Of a stretch of DNA of 64,000 nt, positions 8,655 to 17,886 are shown in pieces. This DNA comes from Sinorhizobium fredii USDA 257 (GTDB lineage Bacteria; Pseudomonadota; Alphaproteobacteria; Rhizobiales; Rhizobiaceae), in contig NC_018000.1 of the NCBI RefSeq assembly GCF_000265205.3, forward strand, positions 434,001 through 498,000, in the 5' to 3' direction. The notes below the pieces were generated by a model. The model was not told the DNA's origin, ran no database searches, and worked only from the letters and a program-made list of their open reading frames with translations. The position numbers and the translations under genes are program-made. Numbering within the stretch: position 1 is the first letter of the stretch; every line of letters starts with the position of its first letter.

Positions 8655-9020
8655 ATGAAAGTCGTCATCGGGTTGGCCGCCGCCAGCCTTTTCGCTGCAG
8701 TCGCGGCGCATCCGCTGCGGGCGGAACCGTTGCAGAGCGTCGAGGAGGTCAGCACTGCACTCGGCCAGTGCTGGACTCCCCCGGCCGGCATCAGGGATTC
8801 CTTCGTCACGCTCAAATTCGGCTTCCGCGGCAACGGCACGCTGATGGGCCCGCCGCAGCCGACGGCGATCCGCGTTGCCGGAGACGCGGACCAGCGCAAG
8901 GCCTTCGTCGCCGCCGCGACGGCGGCGCTGCAGAACTGCATGCCGCTGGAGTTTTCGACGGAGCTCGCCGAGGAGATCGCGGGCAATGTGTTTACGTTGC
9001 AGTTCTATTCGGCGGACTAA
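8655..9020 (+). CDS. Secreted hypothetical protein
   Basis: This 121-residue protein has a signal peptide (MKVVIGLAAASLFAAVAAHPLRA) and a mature part of about 98 residues. The motifs CWTPPAGIRDSFVTLKFGFR and RKAFVAAATAALQNCMPL put two cysteines where a disulfide could form, and the fold resembles the TonB C-terminal-like small periplasmic proteins of rhizobia, though I cannot assign one firmly. It is probably periplasmic and single-gene. No clear ribosome binding site is seen. Confidence 0.65.
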   Translation: MKVVIGLAAASLFAAVAAHPLRAEPLQSVEEVSTALGQCWTPPAGIRDSFVTLKFGFRGNGTLMGPPQPTAIRVAGDADQRKAFVAAATAALQNCMPLEFSTELAEEIAGNVFTLQFYSAD

Positions 9021-9340
9021 CCGGGCCAAACGGCCGCGGGTGTTGACGCGACGCTGCAAAGTTCAGGCGTTACGCGAAGGTCGCTGCCCAGCGTCTTTCG
9101 GCGATTGTGCCCGAAGGTCGGCCAGAGGCGACCTCGTGGCAGCTTCCAGGAGAGCCGATGGAGCAGATGGAGTTCTTGCTCCGTCAGCGGCCCACCCATC
9201 GCCCGGTCTGCTCTCCTCCGCCCTGCGGCTACCACCTAGCGATTGCACCCCTGTCACCGAAGGAACAACTCCTGGCTCCCTCGCAGATTAGCAATTTGCT
9301 CACGCCAGATCGGCGTAGCGATGCAACACTTGAGGAAGCC
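9021..9340. other. Upstream region of the RTX gene
   Basis: No gene is supported in these 320 bp. The RTX frame stays open through it, but the encoded sequence is unlike the protein, and the good ribosome binding site lies at 9333. It presumably holds the RTX promoter. Confidence 0.4.
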
Positions 9341-12298
9341 ATGAGCAAGAAAGTGAAGTCCATAGCGCCGCTTCAGGCGACGTTCGCCCTTGATCCGTTG
9401 GCCGCCGGCTACACCATACCCGGCGTCGGCGATCAGACGGTGAATGGCGACGAGGGCAGTAATTCGATCAGTACCGGCTCCGGCCTTGACACGATCAACG
9501 GCGGTCTTGGCGCCGACACGATCAAGGCCGGCACTGGCGACGACGAAATTCTTAACCGGAGCGCCGCGGGCCTGCTTGGCGACAAGATCGACGGCGGTCT
9601 CGGCTTCGACATACTCGGAATCGATTTCAGCGGTTCGAGCAAAGGGGTCTCCTTTGCTGCCTTCGACCCGATTGTCTCGAAATCGGTTCTCGGCGCCACC
9701 ATCGTCAACGTCGAGCGCTTCGAACTTGAGGGCAGCAATTTCGCCGACACGTTCACCGGCGGGCGCTGGGACGACTGGTTCGAGAGCGGAGCCGGCGATG
9801 ACGTTCTGAACGGCGGCCTCGGCAAGGACTGGCTCGAGGGAGAGGACGGCAACGACAGGATTTATGGCGGCAACGGCAATGATTCCGTATTGGGCGGTGC
9901 CGGTGACGACTACCTCTCCGGTGGTTACGGAATCGACTGGCTCTCTGCCGACGATGGCAACGACACTTTGCTCGGCGGCGCCGGCGGCGATTACCTTTAC
10001 GGCCATCACGGCAATGACAACATCAAGGGCGAGAGCGGCACCGACACTATATCTGGCGGCGGCGGCCGCGATGTCATCGACGGCGGCTCCGAGGACGACT
10101 ATCTTGCCGGCGACGGCGACAATGACACGGTCCTCGGCGGAGCGGGCAACGATACGATTCGGCACAACATGGAAAGCTGGGCCGGTGACGGCAAGGACGT
10201 ACTCGACGGCGGCGTCGGCTACGATGAGGTCGTACTGAGCGGCCTTTCCGGAACCTTCGCCGCCAAGTCCTCCTCGACCAAGCAGACGCTTTCCAACGGC
10301 ACCACGATCGTCAACTTCGAGACCTACAGGATCAGCGGTTCGGAGACGGCCGACAGGTTCACTGGCTGGACCGGCGCCGATACGCTCTCCGGAAACTCCG
10401 GCAATGACACGCTCATAGGCCTCGGCGGCAACGATCATCTGAATGGCGGCCTCGGCAGCGACGTCCTCGATGGTGGTGACGGCAACGATCTCCTGATCGT
10501 CGGCAGCGGCGGCAAGGACACGATCAAGGGCGGCACCGGCTATGACACCATCTGGATCGATCGTTCCGACAGCACCAGCGGCCTGACCTTCAGCGTCTCC
10601 GGCGCCGTCGCAAAGCTCTCCGACGGCACCGTCGTGACCGATGGCGAAAGCTTCAGCATTGAAACGGGCAGTGGCAACGATGTGCTCTCGGCCGGAACTG
10701 CGGGCCATGTCGACTTCGACGCCGGCAGCGGCAACAACACGCTCACCGGCGGCAAGGGCAACGACCAGTTCTACAGCACCAGCGGCAACGATACCGTGAA
10801 GGGCGGCGACGGCGACGACCGCATCGGCGACAATGGCGGCGGCACCAACAAGCTCGACGGCGGTAACGGGAACGACCATATCACCGCCGACACCGAATCC
10901 GGTACGGGGCTGACGACGATCCTGGGAGGCGCGGGCAATGACATCGTGACCGTCAACAATGCCGGCGGTTCCACGGCGGGGCGCTTCTCCGTCGATGGAG
11001 GCATCGGCACCGATACGCTCTGGATCAGCCGCTACGACAGCACGAAGAATCTCTCCTTCGCGCTTTCCGCCAATGCGACGATGGCCAACGGCGACATCAC
11101 GGCGAAGAACTTCGAGCGCGTCCACATCACTTCCGGTCAGGGTAACGACACGCTGACGGCCGGCGGTCTCGACGACGATCTGAACGGCAGCGGCGGCAAC
11201 GACACGCTCAAGGGCCTTGGCGGCGCCGACGACCTCACCGGCTGGACGGGCGCGGACAAACTCTACGGCGGTGACGGGGACGACACGATCTACGGCAGCG
11301 GCGGCATCAAGGACACCAGTGCCGATCAACTTTACGGCGAGAAAGGCAACGACCTTCTGTTCATGAATGCTGGTGACTATGCCTCGGGCGGCGATGGCGC
11401 GGACCGGGTCATCATCGACCTCGCGGAAGAGACGTTCGATGTGTCCTTTGCCTTCGGAAACGGCCTTGTGAAGGTGAACGCCAATACGTCCGTCAACGGC
11501 ATGGAGGCGGTTGATTACATAGGCGGCTCCGGCAAGGACACCGTGACCGGCAGCGCGTATGACGACTATCTCGACGGCGGAGCCGGAAACGACACCTTCA
11601 AGGGTGGCGGCGGAAACGACATCCTGGTTGACGGGAGAGGTAACGACAAGCTCTACGGCGATGCGGGCAACGACGAGTTCACCCGCTTCAGCGATGAAAC
11701 CGGCACCGACTATTTCTCCGGCGGCTCCGGCGTCGACACGCTCGACTTTGACATAGTCTCTGACCAGTCGGTCATCGTCGACCTGGAGAACAATGCGAAG
11801 AACGGCGGGGTCGCCTCCGGCCTGTCGCTATCGAGCATCGAGAACGTGGTCGGTCGGACGAGCGACGATACGATCCTCGGCAACGGTGTCGCCAACACGC
11901 TGAAAGGCGGGCTTGGCGACGACAGGCTCGACGGCCGCGCCGGCAACGACACCATTGAAGGCGGCGGCCATGGCGACCTCCTGACCGGCGGAGCGGGCGC
12001 GGACAAGTTCATCTATGGCTCGGGTGAGGCGATCGGCTCCGGTGACCAGATCACCGACTTCAAGCGCGGCGAGGACAAGCTCGTCATCGATAAGGGCGTA
12101 TTCCACTTCTCCAATCTCGTGCTCTACTCCGGCAACGACCTGAAGCCGACGGGTACGGCAGCCCAGTTCTTCTTCGAAAGGGACAACGGTCGCCTCTGGT
12201 ATGACGCCGACGGTACCGGCAACGAGGCCGACGCCGTGCTCATGGTGACGCTGGACAAGGTCACGTCCCTCGCCGCCACCGACTTCCTTTTGATCTAG
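9341..12298 (+). CDS. Large RTX calcium-binding repeat protein
   Basis: This 985-residue acidic protein is built almost wholly of RTX-type nonapeptide repeats (GGxGxDxLx; for example GGLGADTIKAGTGDDEIL, GGNGNDSVLGGAGDDYLSGG, GGLGDDRLDGRAGNDTIEGG) between about residue 35 and 900. These alternate with longer beta-rich spacers containing VNVERFEL- or IVNFETYRI-like segments. The C-terminal 80 residues (ITDFKRGEDKLVID...DADGTGNEADAVLMVTLD) are the usual uncleaved type I secretion end. No N-terminal signal peptide is present, as expected. AGGAAG precedes the ATG. It is likely an exported, calcium-folded surface protein; no ABC/MFP transporter is adjacent. No catalytic domain is recognisable. Confidence 0.85.
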   Translation: MSKKVKSIAPLQATFALDPLAAGYTIPGVGDQTVNGDEGSNSISTGSGLDTINGGLGADTIKAGTGDDEILNRSAAGLLGDKIDGGLGFDILGIDFSGSSKGVSFAAFDPIVSKSVLGATIVNVERFELEGSNFADTFTGGRWDDWFESGAGDDVLNGGLGKDWLEGEDGNDRIYGGNGNDSVLGGAGDDYLSGGYGIDWLSADDGNDTLLGGAGGDYLYGHHGNDNIKGESGTDTISGGGGRDVIDGGSEDDYLAGDGDNDTVLGGAGNDTIRHNMESWAGDGKDVLDGGVGYDEVVLSGLSGTFAAKSSSTKQTLSNGTTIVNFETYRISGSETADRFTGWTGADTLSGNSGNDTLIGLGGNDHLNGGLGSDVLDGGDGNDLLIVGSGGKDTIKGGTGYDTIWIDRSDSTSGLTFSVSGAVAKLSDGTVVTDGESFSIETGSGNDVLSAGTAGHVDFDAGSGNNTLTGGKGNDQFYSTSGNDTVKGGDGDDRIGDNGGGTNKLDGGNGNDHITADTESGTGLTTILGGAGNDIVTVNNAGGSTAGRFSVDGGIGTDTLWISRYDSTKNLSFALSANATMANGDITAKNFERVHITSGQGNDTLTAGGLDDDLNGSGGNDTLKGLGGADDLTGWTGADKLYGGDGDDTIYGSGGIKDTSADQLYGEKGNDLLFMNAGDYASGGDGADRVIIDLAEETFDVSFAFGNGLVKVNANTSVNGMEAVDYIGGSGKDTVTGSAYDDYLDGGAGNDTFKGGGGNDILVDGRGNDKLYGDAGNDEFTRFSDETGTDYFSGGSGVDTLDFDIVSDQSVIVDLENNAKNGGVASGLSLSSIENVVGRTSDDTILGNGVANTLKGGLGDDRLDGRAGNDTIEGGGHGDLLTGGAGADKFIYGSGEAIGSGDQITDFKRGEDKLVIDKGVFHFSNLVLYSGNDLKPTGTAAQFFFERDNGRLWYDADGTGNEADAVLMVTLDKVTSLAATDFLLI

Positions 12299-12306
12299 AC
12301 ACTCGC

Positions 12307-12341
12307 TGAGGGGCCGCCGGCCTTAGCTCGACGGCCCCTCA
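12307..12341 (+). terminator. Stem-loop after the RTX gene
   Basis: TGAGGGGCCG pairs with CGGCCCCTCA around an inner loop, 8 bp after the stop. No long T-run follows. Confidence 0.5.
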
Positions 12342-12447
12342 TCATCGAAAAGTTCTGAACCCTTTCATGAGTCGCGGGCAACCGCCGTCGACCGGAGGGG
12401 CGGCAGAGTACGCTGGTAAGCAACGCATGAATGCAAGGTTCGGCGAA

Positions 12448-12780
12448 TCAAGATCGGTGTGCGTCGCTTCGCCGGCCTGAGATCAGCCTCAGCCAGGGCG
12501 CCGAATGGAAGGCGCTCATCAGCCCGTACATCGGGACCATGCCGGTTATCGCGGATGCATCGCCGGCGGACGAGCAGAGCATGTCCGGCGGGCCGCCGAG
12601 AACGCCGGTAAGCAGCGCCATGGTTGCAAAGGTCGGCGCTGCAGCGAAGGACAGCCAGTCGGTCGCGCCGAACGCAGCGGTGTTGCCGTCCGAGGCGCCG
12701 CCCGGTCCGTGATCGGCGGACGGCGACCTTGTCGAGCTGTCGGAAGGGCGCAACATTGCGATGTCAGCCTTGACCATATT
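12448..12780 (-). CDS. Small membrane protein paired with DUF899 gene
   Basis: This 110-residue protein has a polar N-terminus and then hydrophobic stretches (FAAAPTFATMALLTGVLGG, MVPMYGLMSAFHSAPWLRLI) suggesting two membrane helices. Its start overlaps the last 17 bp of the DUF899 gene upstream on the same strand, so the two are probably co-transcribed and translationally coupled. Uncharacterised proteins of this form occur in rhizobia. No function can be assigned. Confidence 0.6.
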   Translation of the reverse strand, partial: NMVKADIAMLRPSDSSTRSPSADHGPGGASDGNTAAFGATDWLSFAAAPTFATMALLTGVLGGPPDMLCSSAGDASAITGMVPMYGLMSAFHSAPWLRLISGRRSDAHRS

Positions 12781-13561
12781 CGTCGTTTCGGCGCCACCAG
12801 ACGCCGTTCTCGTTGCGCCCCAGCGGGGCTCGGTCGAGCCATTGGTACATACCCCAGATACCGTCCAGCCCGCGCGCATAGCTGGAATAGCTGTGGTAGA
12901 CGACGCCGTCGTCGAGCACGAAGGCGCTGAGGCCCGGCCTGTCGCGCGTATAGGTGGCGACGTCGGTTCCGGTCATGGCTGCAATCTGTGCGACCGGTCC
13001 CTCGCTGCCGCGCAACTGCCACTCTTGTACGGTTTTTCCTGCGAGTGGTTCGGGCGCGGGCGGCTCGCGGCGGAAGTTGTACTCTATCCGGCCCTCACGC
13101 TGTTCGTCCGCTGTGAACCAAACGGAAAAGTCGCGGTTGAAATCGCTGTCGTTCGACGACGCCCAGGGAAAGCTCCAGCCCATCCGCCGCTTGTAGGCCG
13201 TAAGCTTCTCAAGCGGCGCACGCGAGACGGCGGTAAAGGCGACATCGTGGTTTTCGAGATGGACGACGATGCCGTTGAAGCCATCGGCGATCGAGGAACA
13301 GGACGGGCAGCCGGCCGTGTAATCGGGGCCGAACATGAAATGGTAGACAAGCAGCTGCGAGCGCCCTTGGAAAAGCTCCTTGAGCGAAGCGCTGCCCGCG
13401 TCGGTCTCGAACCGGTAGTCCTTGTCGATCCTGACCCACGGCAAGGCCTGGCGCTGCCGCGCCAGCTCGTCGCTTCTCCGCGTCAGTTCCTTCTCGGCTT
13501 CGAGCAGCTGGAGCCGTGCCTTGAGCCATTCTTCGCGGGTCCCGGTCCTGTGTTCCGTCAT
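12764..13561 (-). CDS. DUF899 thioredoxin-fold protein
   Basis: This 265-residue protein shows the DUF899 pattern: N-terminal EEWLKARLQLLEAEKELTRR, LPWVRIDKDYRFE, the signature YHFMFGPDYTAGCPSCSSIA (about residues 93-112), and SYSSYARGLDGIWGMYQWLD near the end. The family has a thioredoxin-like fold with a CxxC-like pair (CPSC); its reaction is unknown. It is divergent from the regulator gene at 13653 (91 bp between starts), which may control it, and is followed by an overlapping membrane-protein gene. Confidence 0.85.
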   Translation of the reverse strand: MTEHRTGTREEWLKARLQLLEAEKELTRRSDELARQRQALPWVRIDKDYRFETDAGSASLKELFQGRSQLLVYHFMFGPDYTAGCPSCSSIADGFNGIVVHLENHDVAFTAVSRAPLEKLTAYKRRMGWSFPWASSNDSDFNRDFSVWFTADEQREGRIEYNFRREPPAPEPLAGKTVQEWQLRGSEGPVAQIAAMTGTDVATYTRDRPGLSAFVLDDGVVYHSYSSYARGLDGIWGMYQWLDRAPLGRNENGVWWRRNDEYGQG

Positions 13562-13652
13562 CGCTGGTCTCCTTCTTTCAGCTTTGCAAGTCAGCGGATA
13601 GACTACCGCCGCATGTCGAAGCGGTGGGAGTTACAAGTGTGACGGGATTTCG

Positions 13653-14873
13653 ATGGATTCGCTGATCACCGCTGCGGCACGCGCCCTCGCAGGCGGTGAT
13701 CCGCTCGGTGCCCTGAAGCGGGTCGCCCTGCGCGATGATCCGCCGGCGCTGGCCCTCAGAGGCATCGCCATGGCGCAGCTCGGCGACCTCGCTCGGGCAA
13801 AGACCCTCCTCAAGAATGCCGCGCGCGGCTTCGGTCCGAGAGAGGCGAGGGCCCGCGCAAGGTGCGTCGTCGCCGAGGCCGAAATCGCCCTCGTGTCGCG
13901 CGATCTCTCCTTTCCCTCCAAGGCGCTCGACATGGCGCGCGCGACGCTCGAAAAGCATGACGACTGGGTGAACGCCGCGCATGCGCGCAATCTCGTGGTG
14001 CGGCGCTTGCTGCTGGTCGGCCGGGTCGACGAGGCCGAGCGTGCGCTGGCCGACGTCGATCCCGCACCGCTTCCGCCCGCCTCGCGCGCCGCATATGAGC
14101 TGGTGGTCGCCGGAATCGCAATTCGCCGCCTGCAGACGAAGACGGCGCGGGCTGCGCTTGCGCGGGCCGAACGCGCCGCGCGCCACGCCAATATCCCCGC
14201 GCTGACGGCGGAAGTCGAAAGCGCGTCCCTCCTCCTCGACACGCCCGCGGCACGCCTGATCGAGCGGGGAGAGGGACGCCCCCTCCTGCTCGAGGAGGTC
14301 GAAATGCTGTTCGCATCGCAAGCGCTTGTCGTGGACGCCTGCCGCCATGTCGTTCGGGGTACTGGCACCGTGGTCTCGCTCGCGACACGGCCTGTCTTGT
14401 TCGCTCTTGCACGCGCGCTCGCGGAAGCCTGGCCGGGCGACGTGCCGAGGGGCGCCCTCATCGCGCGCGCCTTCCGGGCAAAGCATGCCGATGAATCGCA
14501 TCGTGCCCGCTTGCGCGTCGAGATCGGCCGGCTTCGCGCGGAGCTTGGGAAGCTGGCGGAGGTGAGCGCAACGAAGCGCGGCTTCGCGCTGGCGCCGCGC
14601 CAGGCAGGCGAGCTCGTCGTGCTGGTACCGCCCGTCGAAGGTCAGCATGCGGCGATGCTCGCCTTTCTTGCCGACGGCGAGTCGTGGTCGAGCTCGGCGC
14701 TCGCGATTGCCCTTGGCGCCAGCCCGCGCACGGTACAGCGGGCGCTGGAAGCGCTTGGTGCCGCAGGCAAGGTGCAGTCGTTCGGCCGCGGGCGCGCGCG
14801 CCGCTGGATGACCCCGCCGGTGCCGGCATTCCCGACAGTCTTGTTACTCCCCGGTCCGCTGCCGGGCGACTAG
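13653..14873 (+). CDS. Helix-turn-helix regulator with helical repeat domain
   Basis: This 406-residue protein is Ala/Arg/Leu-rich. Residues 1-200 look like TPR-type helical repeats (ALRGIAMAQLGDLARAKTLL). A region near residues 230-310 resembles the effector/DNA-binding part of bacterial response proteins, and the C-terminus holds a winged helix (ALAIALGASPRTVQRALEAL, then GKVQSFGRGRARRW). It is most likely a transcriptional regulator of the divergent DUF899 operon or of the beta-propeller gene 49 bp downstream. It lies in the cytoplasm; its ligand is unknown. Confidence 0.65.
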   Translation: MDSLITAAARALAGGDPLGALKRVALRDDPPALALRGIAMAQLGDLARAKTLLKNAARGFGPREARARARCVVAEAEIALVSRDLSFPSKALDMARATLEKHDDWVNAAHARNLVVRRLLLVGRVDEAERALADVDPAPLPPASRAAYELVVAGIAIRRLQTKTARAALARAERAARHANIPALTAEVESASLLLDTPAARLIERGEGRPLLLEEVEMLFASQALVVDACRHVVRGTGTVVSLATRPVLFALARALAEAWPGDVPRGALIARAFRAKHADESHRARLRVEIGRLRAELGKLAEVSATKRGFALAPRQAGELVVLVPPVEGQHAAMLAFLADGESWSSSALAIALGASPRTVQRALEALGAAGKVQSFGRGRARRWMTPPVPAFPTVLLLPGPLPGD

Positions 14874-14922
14874 GATCGGCGCGTCAGAATACCTCCTGCA
14901 ACCGATCGAATGGGATCAACAT

Positions 14923-15555
14923 ATGAAACACGTTCAGGCCGAAATTCTCCGCGAATATGGACCCTTTCCAGGAGCCGACAATGTGCATGGCGTCACCTTC
15001 GACGGCCAGCATGTCTGGTTCGCGTCCGGCGACAAGCTCAACGCCTTCGATCCGGCGAACGGCGAGACGGTGCGCGCGATCGATGTCGCCGCACACGCCG
15101 GAACGGCCTTCGACGGCCGGCACCTGTTTCAGATTGCCGAGGACCGCATCCAGAAGATCGATCCGAAGACCGGCCGCGTGCTTTCGACGATCCCGGCGCC
15201 CGGCGAGGGGGGCGACTCGGGGCTCGCCTGGGCCGAAGGGACGCTCTGGGTCGGGCAGCATCGCGGCCGGAAAATCCATCAGATCGACCCCGAAACCGGC
15301 GCGATTCTCCGCACCATCGAATCCAACCGCGTCGTCACCGGCGTCACCTGGATCGACGGCGAGCTCTGGCACGGCACCTGGGAGGGCGACGAGAGCACGG
15401 TGAGGCGGGTCGATCCCGAGACGGGCAAGGTGCTGGAGACGCTCGATATGCCGGCCGGAATGGGCGTGTCGGGGCTCGAATCCGATGGCGGCGATCGGTT
15501 CTTCTGCGGAGGCGGAAAGAGCGGGAAGGTGAGGGCGGTGAGGAGGCCGAGATGA
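14923..15555 (+). CDS. Vgb/quinoprotein-like beta-propeller protein
   Basis: This 210-residue cytoplasmic protein (no signal peptide) consists of repeating blades of about 42 residues, each with a W/F-x-x-D..DPxTG motif: AFDPANGETVRAI, KIDPKTGRVLSTI, QIDPETGAILRTI, RVDPETGKVLETL. That makes it a small propeller like Vgb lyases or glutamine-cyclotransferase-type proteins. It follows the regulator gene in the same direction with 49 bp between, so the two probably form an operon. Its substrate is unknown. Confidence 0.7.
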   Translation: MKHVQAEILREYGPFPGADNVHGVTFDGQHVWFASGDKLNAFDPANGETVRAIDVAAHAGTAFDGRHLFQIAEDRIQKIDPKTGRVLSTIPAPGEGGDSGLAWAEGTLWVGQHRGRKIHQIDPETGAILRTIESNRVVTGVTWIDGELWHGTWEGDESTVRRVDPETGKVLETLDMPAGMGVSGLESDGGDRFFCGGGKSGKVRAVRRPR

Positions 15556-15602
15556 GCGCTGGCGCTGGGAGGTGGCTGCACGACCCCCGTACCCGTCTCC
15601 GT

Positions 15603-17366
15603 TCAGATGGAGACTCCGGCCTCGCGGAGGCCGTCCAACAGCCGATCGAGCAGGCCAGGGTCCCGGTAAGGTAAGGCCCGCCTCAGGTGGTCGATTGAGA
15701 AGTTCGGGTTGACCTCCAATACCTCCCGCCAATAGCGTCGCGCTTCTTCGTGGTGCCCGATGCGACCGTAGAGGCAGGCGAGATAAAAGCGCGTCATGTC
15801 CGATCGTGGCGCAAGCGTTAGCCGACGCTTGAAGGCGATCTCCGCCTCGTCAAAACGCCCGAGACTCAATAGAGCCCTCCCCAGGAAATGCAGCGACAGG
15901 TCGAATTGCGGGTCAAGCCGGTGGGCTCGTGTGTACGACGCAAGGGCCTCTTCGTGCCGGCCCTGGAAATCCCGTATGGTGCCAAGTGCTGTATGGGCGT
16001 TGGCGGAATTGGGGTCGAGTTCGATCGCCCGCTCTGCAGCGCGCTCCGCCTCGTCCAGACGCCGCATCCATGAAAGGGCAAGCGCAAGTGTGAAATGGCC
16101 TTGTGGCTCTGTACCGTCGGTCGCGATTGCCTCGTGGGCCAGTTCGAGTGCCTGTGTGAGATTGTCAGGGGTCGCGCCGTTCCACTGATTGATGAAGTCG
16201 GTCAAGGCGATGATCGAAAGCGAAGCATGGGCAGCCGCCATCCCTGGATCGATCTCGAGGGCGCGCTGCAGCATGTTGCGAGCCTCCGTGGACGATACGG
16301 CGCTGAACTGCAGGATGGCCTGACGGGCGCGGACGAGCAGGTCATAGGCTTCCGGATCCACCTTGCCGCGGCCCTCGCGGCGTTCCTCTTCTCCGGCCGT
16401 CAGCTTCACTCTGAGTGCGTTGACGATGGTGCGTGTCACTTCATCCTGAACCGCGAAGATATCTTCCAGTCCGCGGTCATAGCGCTCCGCCCACAAATGT
16501 CCGCCGGTGGTGCCGTCGATCATCTGGGCGTTGATGCGGATCCGGTCGGCCGCCCTGCGCACGCTGCCTTCCAGAACGTAGCGGACGCCGAGTTCCCGGC
16601 TCACCTTGCGAATGTCCGGCGTCTTGCCCTTGTAGGCGAAAGAGGAATTCCGGGCGATCACGAAGAGGCCGGAAACCTTCGAAAGATCCGTGATGATGTC
16701 CTCGGTGATGCCGTCGGCGAAATAGCCCTGCTCCGGGTCGCCGGACATGTTGTCAAACGGTAGAACGGCTATCGACGGTTTCTTTGGAAGATGCGGCGGG
16801 GTTTCGGCGGCGGAATTGATGGGAACGTTCGGGCGGTTGTTCGGCGACCAGGTCCAGATATGTACCGGACGTTCTATGTTCTTGACCTCGTGAAAACCAC
16901 TGTCGGCAAAATCCAGATCAGTGCGACCATGCACATATTCATGAATTCCATCGGAAAGCGCCACGCCGCCAGGATCGGCAAGCGCCTCGATACGGGCAGC
17001 TACATTGACCCCATCGCCGTAGAGATCGCTGTCTTCGACCATGACGTCGCCCAGGTTGACACCGACGCGCAGGACGATAGCCTGGTCTTCCGGCATGTCT
17101 CGGTTCGCGGCCGCCATGGCCTGCTGAAGGGCTGCGGCGCATTCGACAGCATTGACGGCGCTGCCGAACTCGACAAGCACACCATCGCCAGTCCTCTTGA
17201 AGATACGGCCTTGGTGGATAAGGACGAGCGGCTCCAGCACCTCTTTCCACCGCGCCATTAGCAGCGTGTGGGTGCTTTTCTCGTCCCGCTCCATAAGCCG
17301 GCTGTAACCGACCACGTCAGCCGCCAAAATGGCGGCAAGCCGGCGTCTGATGGATTCGTTGGCCAT
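15603..17366 (-). CDS. Class III adenylate/guanylate cyclase-TolB-like-TPR protein
   Basis: This protein of 587 residues has three parts. Residues 8-175 are a class III cyclase domain (LAAILAADVVGYSRLMERDE with metal-binding Asp17; DLYGDGVNVAARIEALADPG). Next comes a TolB-like N-terminal module (PSIAVLPFDNMSGDPEQGYF, ARNSSFAYKGK, VRYVLEGSVRR). From about residue 350 there are TPR repeats (AHTALGTIRDFQGRHEEALA). This architecture is heavily expanded in rhizobia and is thought to make cAMP in response to unknown signals. The ATG at 17366 is preferred; a GTG 27 nt upstream is possible. It is convergent with the propeller gene. Confidence 0.85.
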   Translation of the reverse strand: MANESIRRRLAAILAADVVGYSRLMERDEKSTHTLLMARWKEVLEPLVLIHQGRIFKRTGDGVLVEFGSAVNAVECAAALQQAMAAANRDMPEDQAIVLRVGVNLGDVMVEDSDLYGDGVNVAARIEALADPGGVALSDGIHEYVHGRTDLDFADSGFHEVKNIERPVHIWTWSPNNRPNVPINSAAETPPHLPKKPSIAVLPFDNMSGDPEQGYFADGITEDIITDLSKVSGLFVIARNSSFAYKGKTPDIRKVSRELGVRYVLEGSVRRAADRIRINAQMIDGTTGGHLWAERYDRGLEDIFAVQDEVTRTIVNALRVKLTAGEEERREGRGKVDPEAYDLLVRARQAILQFSAVSSTEARNMLQRALEIDPGMAAAHASLSIIALTDFINQWNGATPDNLTQALELAHEAIATDGTEPQGHFTLALALSWMRRLDEAERAAERAIELDPNSANAHTALGTIRDFQGRHEEALASYTRAHRLDPQFDLSLHFLGRALLSLGRFDEAEIAFKRRLTLAPRSDMTRFYLACLYGRIGHHEEARRYWREVLEVNPNFSIDHLRRALPYRDPGLLDRLLDGLREAGVSI

Positions 17367-17886
17367 GTGCAATGGCGCCTTCCTAGCACCCACTGATCAA
17401 ATTTTACCGGCGTCTTGCTTCCCTGTCTATTCGGCTCTGGAATTGGGCAACATTCGACGCTTTGTACAAACGTTCTCTTGTGTGGCATGCCGATGCGCTG
17501 GCTGACGGCGGGGTTGGTCTCGCTAAGTCGTCCATTCACGTCGCGCCGGCGGAGGTGCCGTTATGAGATTCGCGCGTTGAAAAAAAAGGCAAATTTGTCG
17601 CAAGTTGCGCGACATGAATCGGCAACTCTAAAGGATGCGGACTGATAAGCGGGGTTGAACTTCTAAGAGAAGATATTGGCTGGGGAACCTGACGTAAAAC
17701 GGTAGATAATTTCCGCTGCTGGGGCCGAAGCAGACCTTCGCTAGCTGGTCAGCATCAGCAGAGATGGGTGGGACCAGCCGTTCGGCGTGGTTCTGCCGAA
17801 CGGCTTGATAGAGCGCCAGAAACAGAGCTTGATCACCCAAGCATAATCTGGGGTCATATTTTGGTTACTGAGACCGGAGGTCCGAA
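17367..17886. other. Gene-poor region with island-boundary remnants
   Basis: No gene is firmly supported in these 520 bp. A minus frame from 17628 to 17840 is open and its product (QNHAERLVPPISADADQLAK) looks coding-like, but I recognise no family. The stretch 17588-17691 resembles the tRNA-Gln boundary at 29.3 kb and is listed separately. Confidence 0.4.
17588..17691. repeat. Degenerate copy of the tRNA-Gln 3' end and flank
   Basis: TTGGCTGGGGAACCTG at 17676-17691 equals the 3' end of the tRNA-Gln fragment at 29369-29384. AAATTTGTCGCAAGTTGC followed by GACATGAA at 17591-17618 matches AAATTCGTCGCAGGTTGC and GACATGAA at 29289-29314, at nearly the same distance from the tRNA piece. It is in the same orientation. 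It is probably the scar of an earlier integration. Confidence 0.5.

Noticed and set aside
9254..11329. A 691-codon open frame antisense to the RTX gene
   Set aside because: Its product is a periodic Val/Ala/Asp string mirroring the RTX repeats. It is a codon-bias shadow with no ribosome binding site or domain.
9870..12000. Regular short DNA repeats that could suggest a CRISPR array
   Set aside because: The period is 27 bp and in frame, encoding RTX nonapeptides; there are no unique spacers of constant size and no cas genes.
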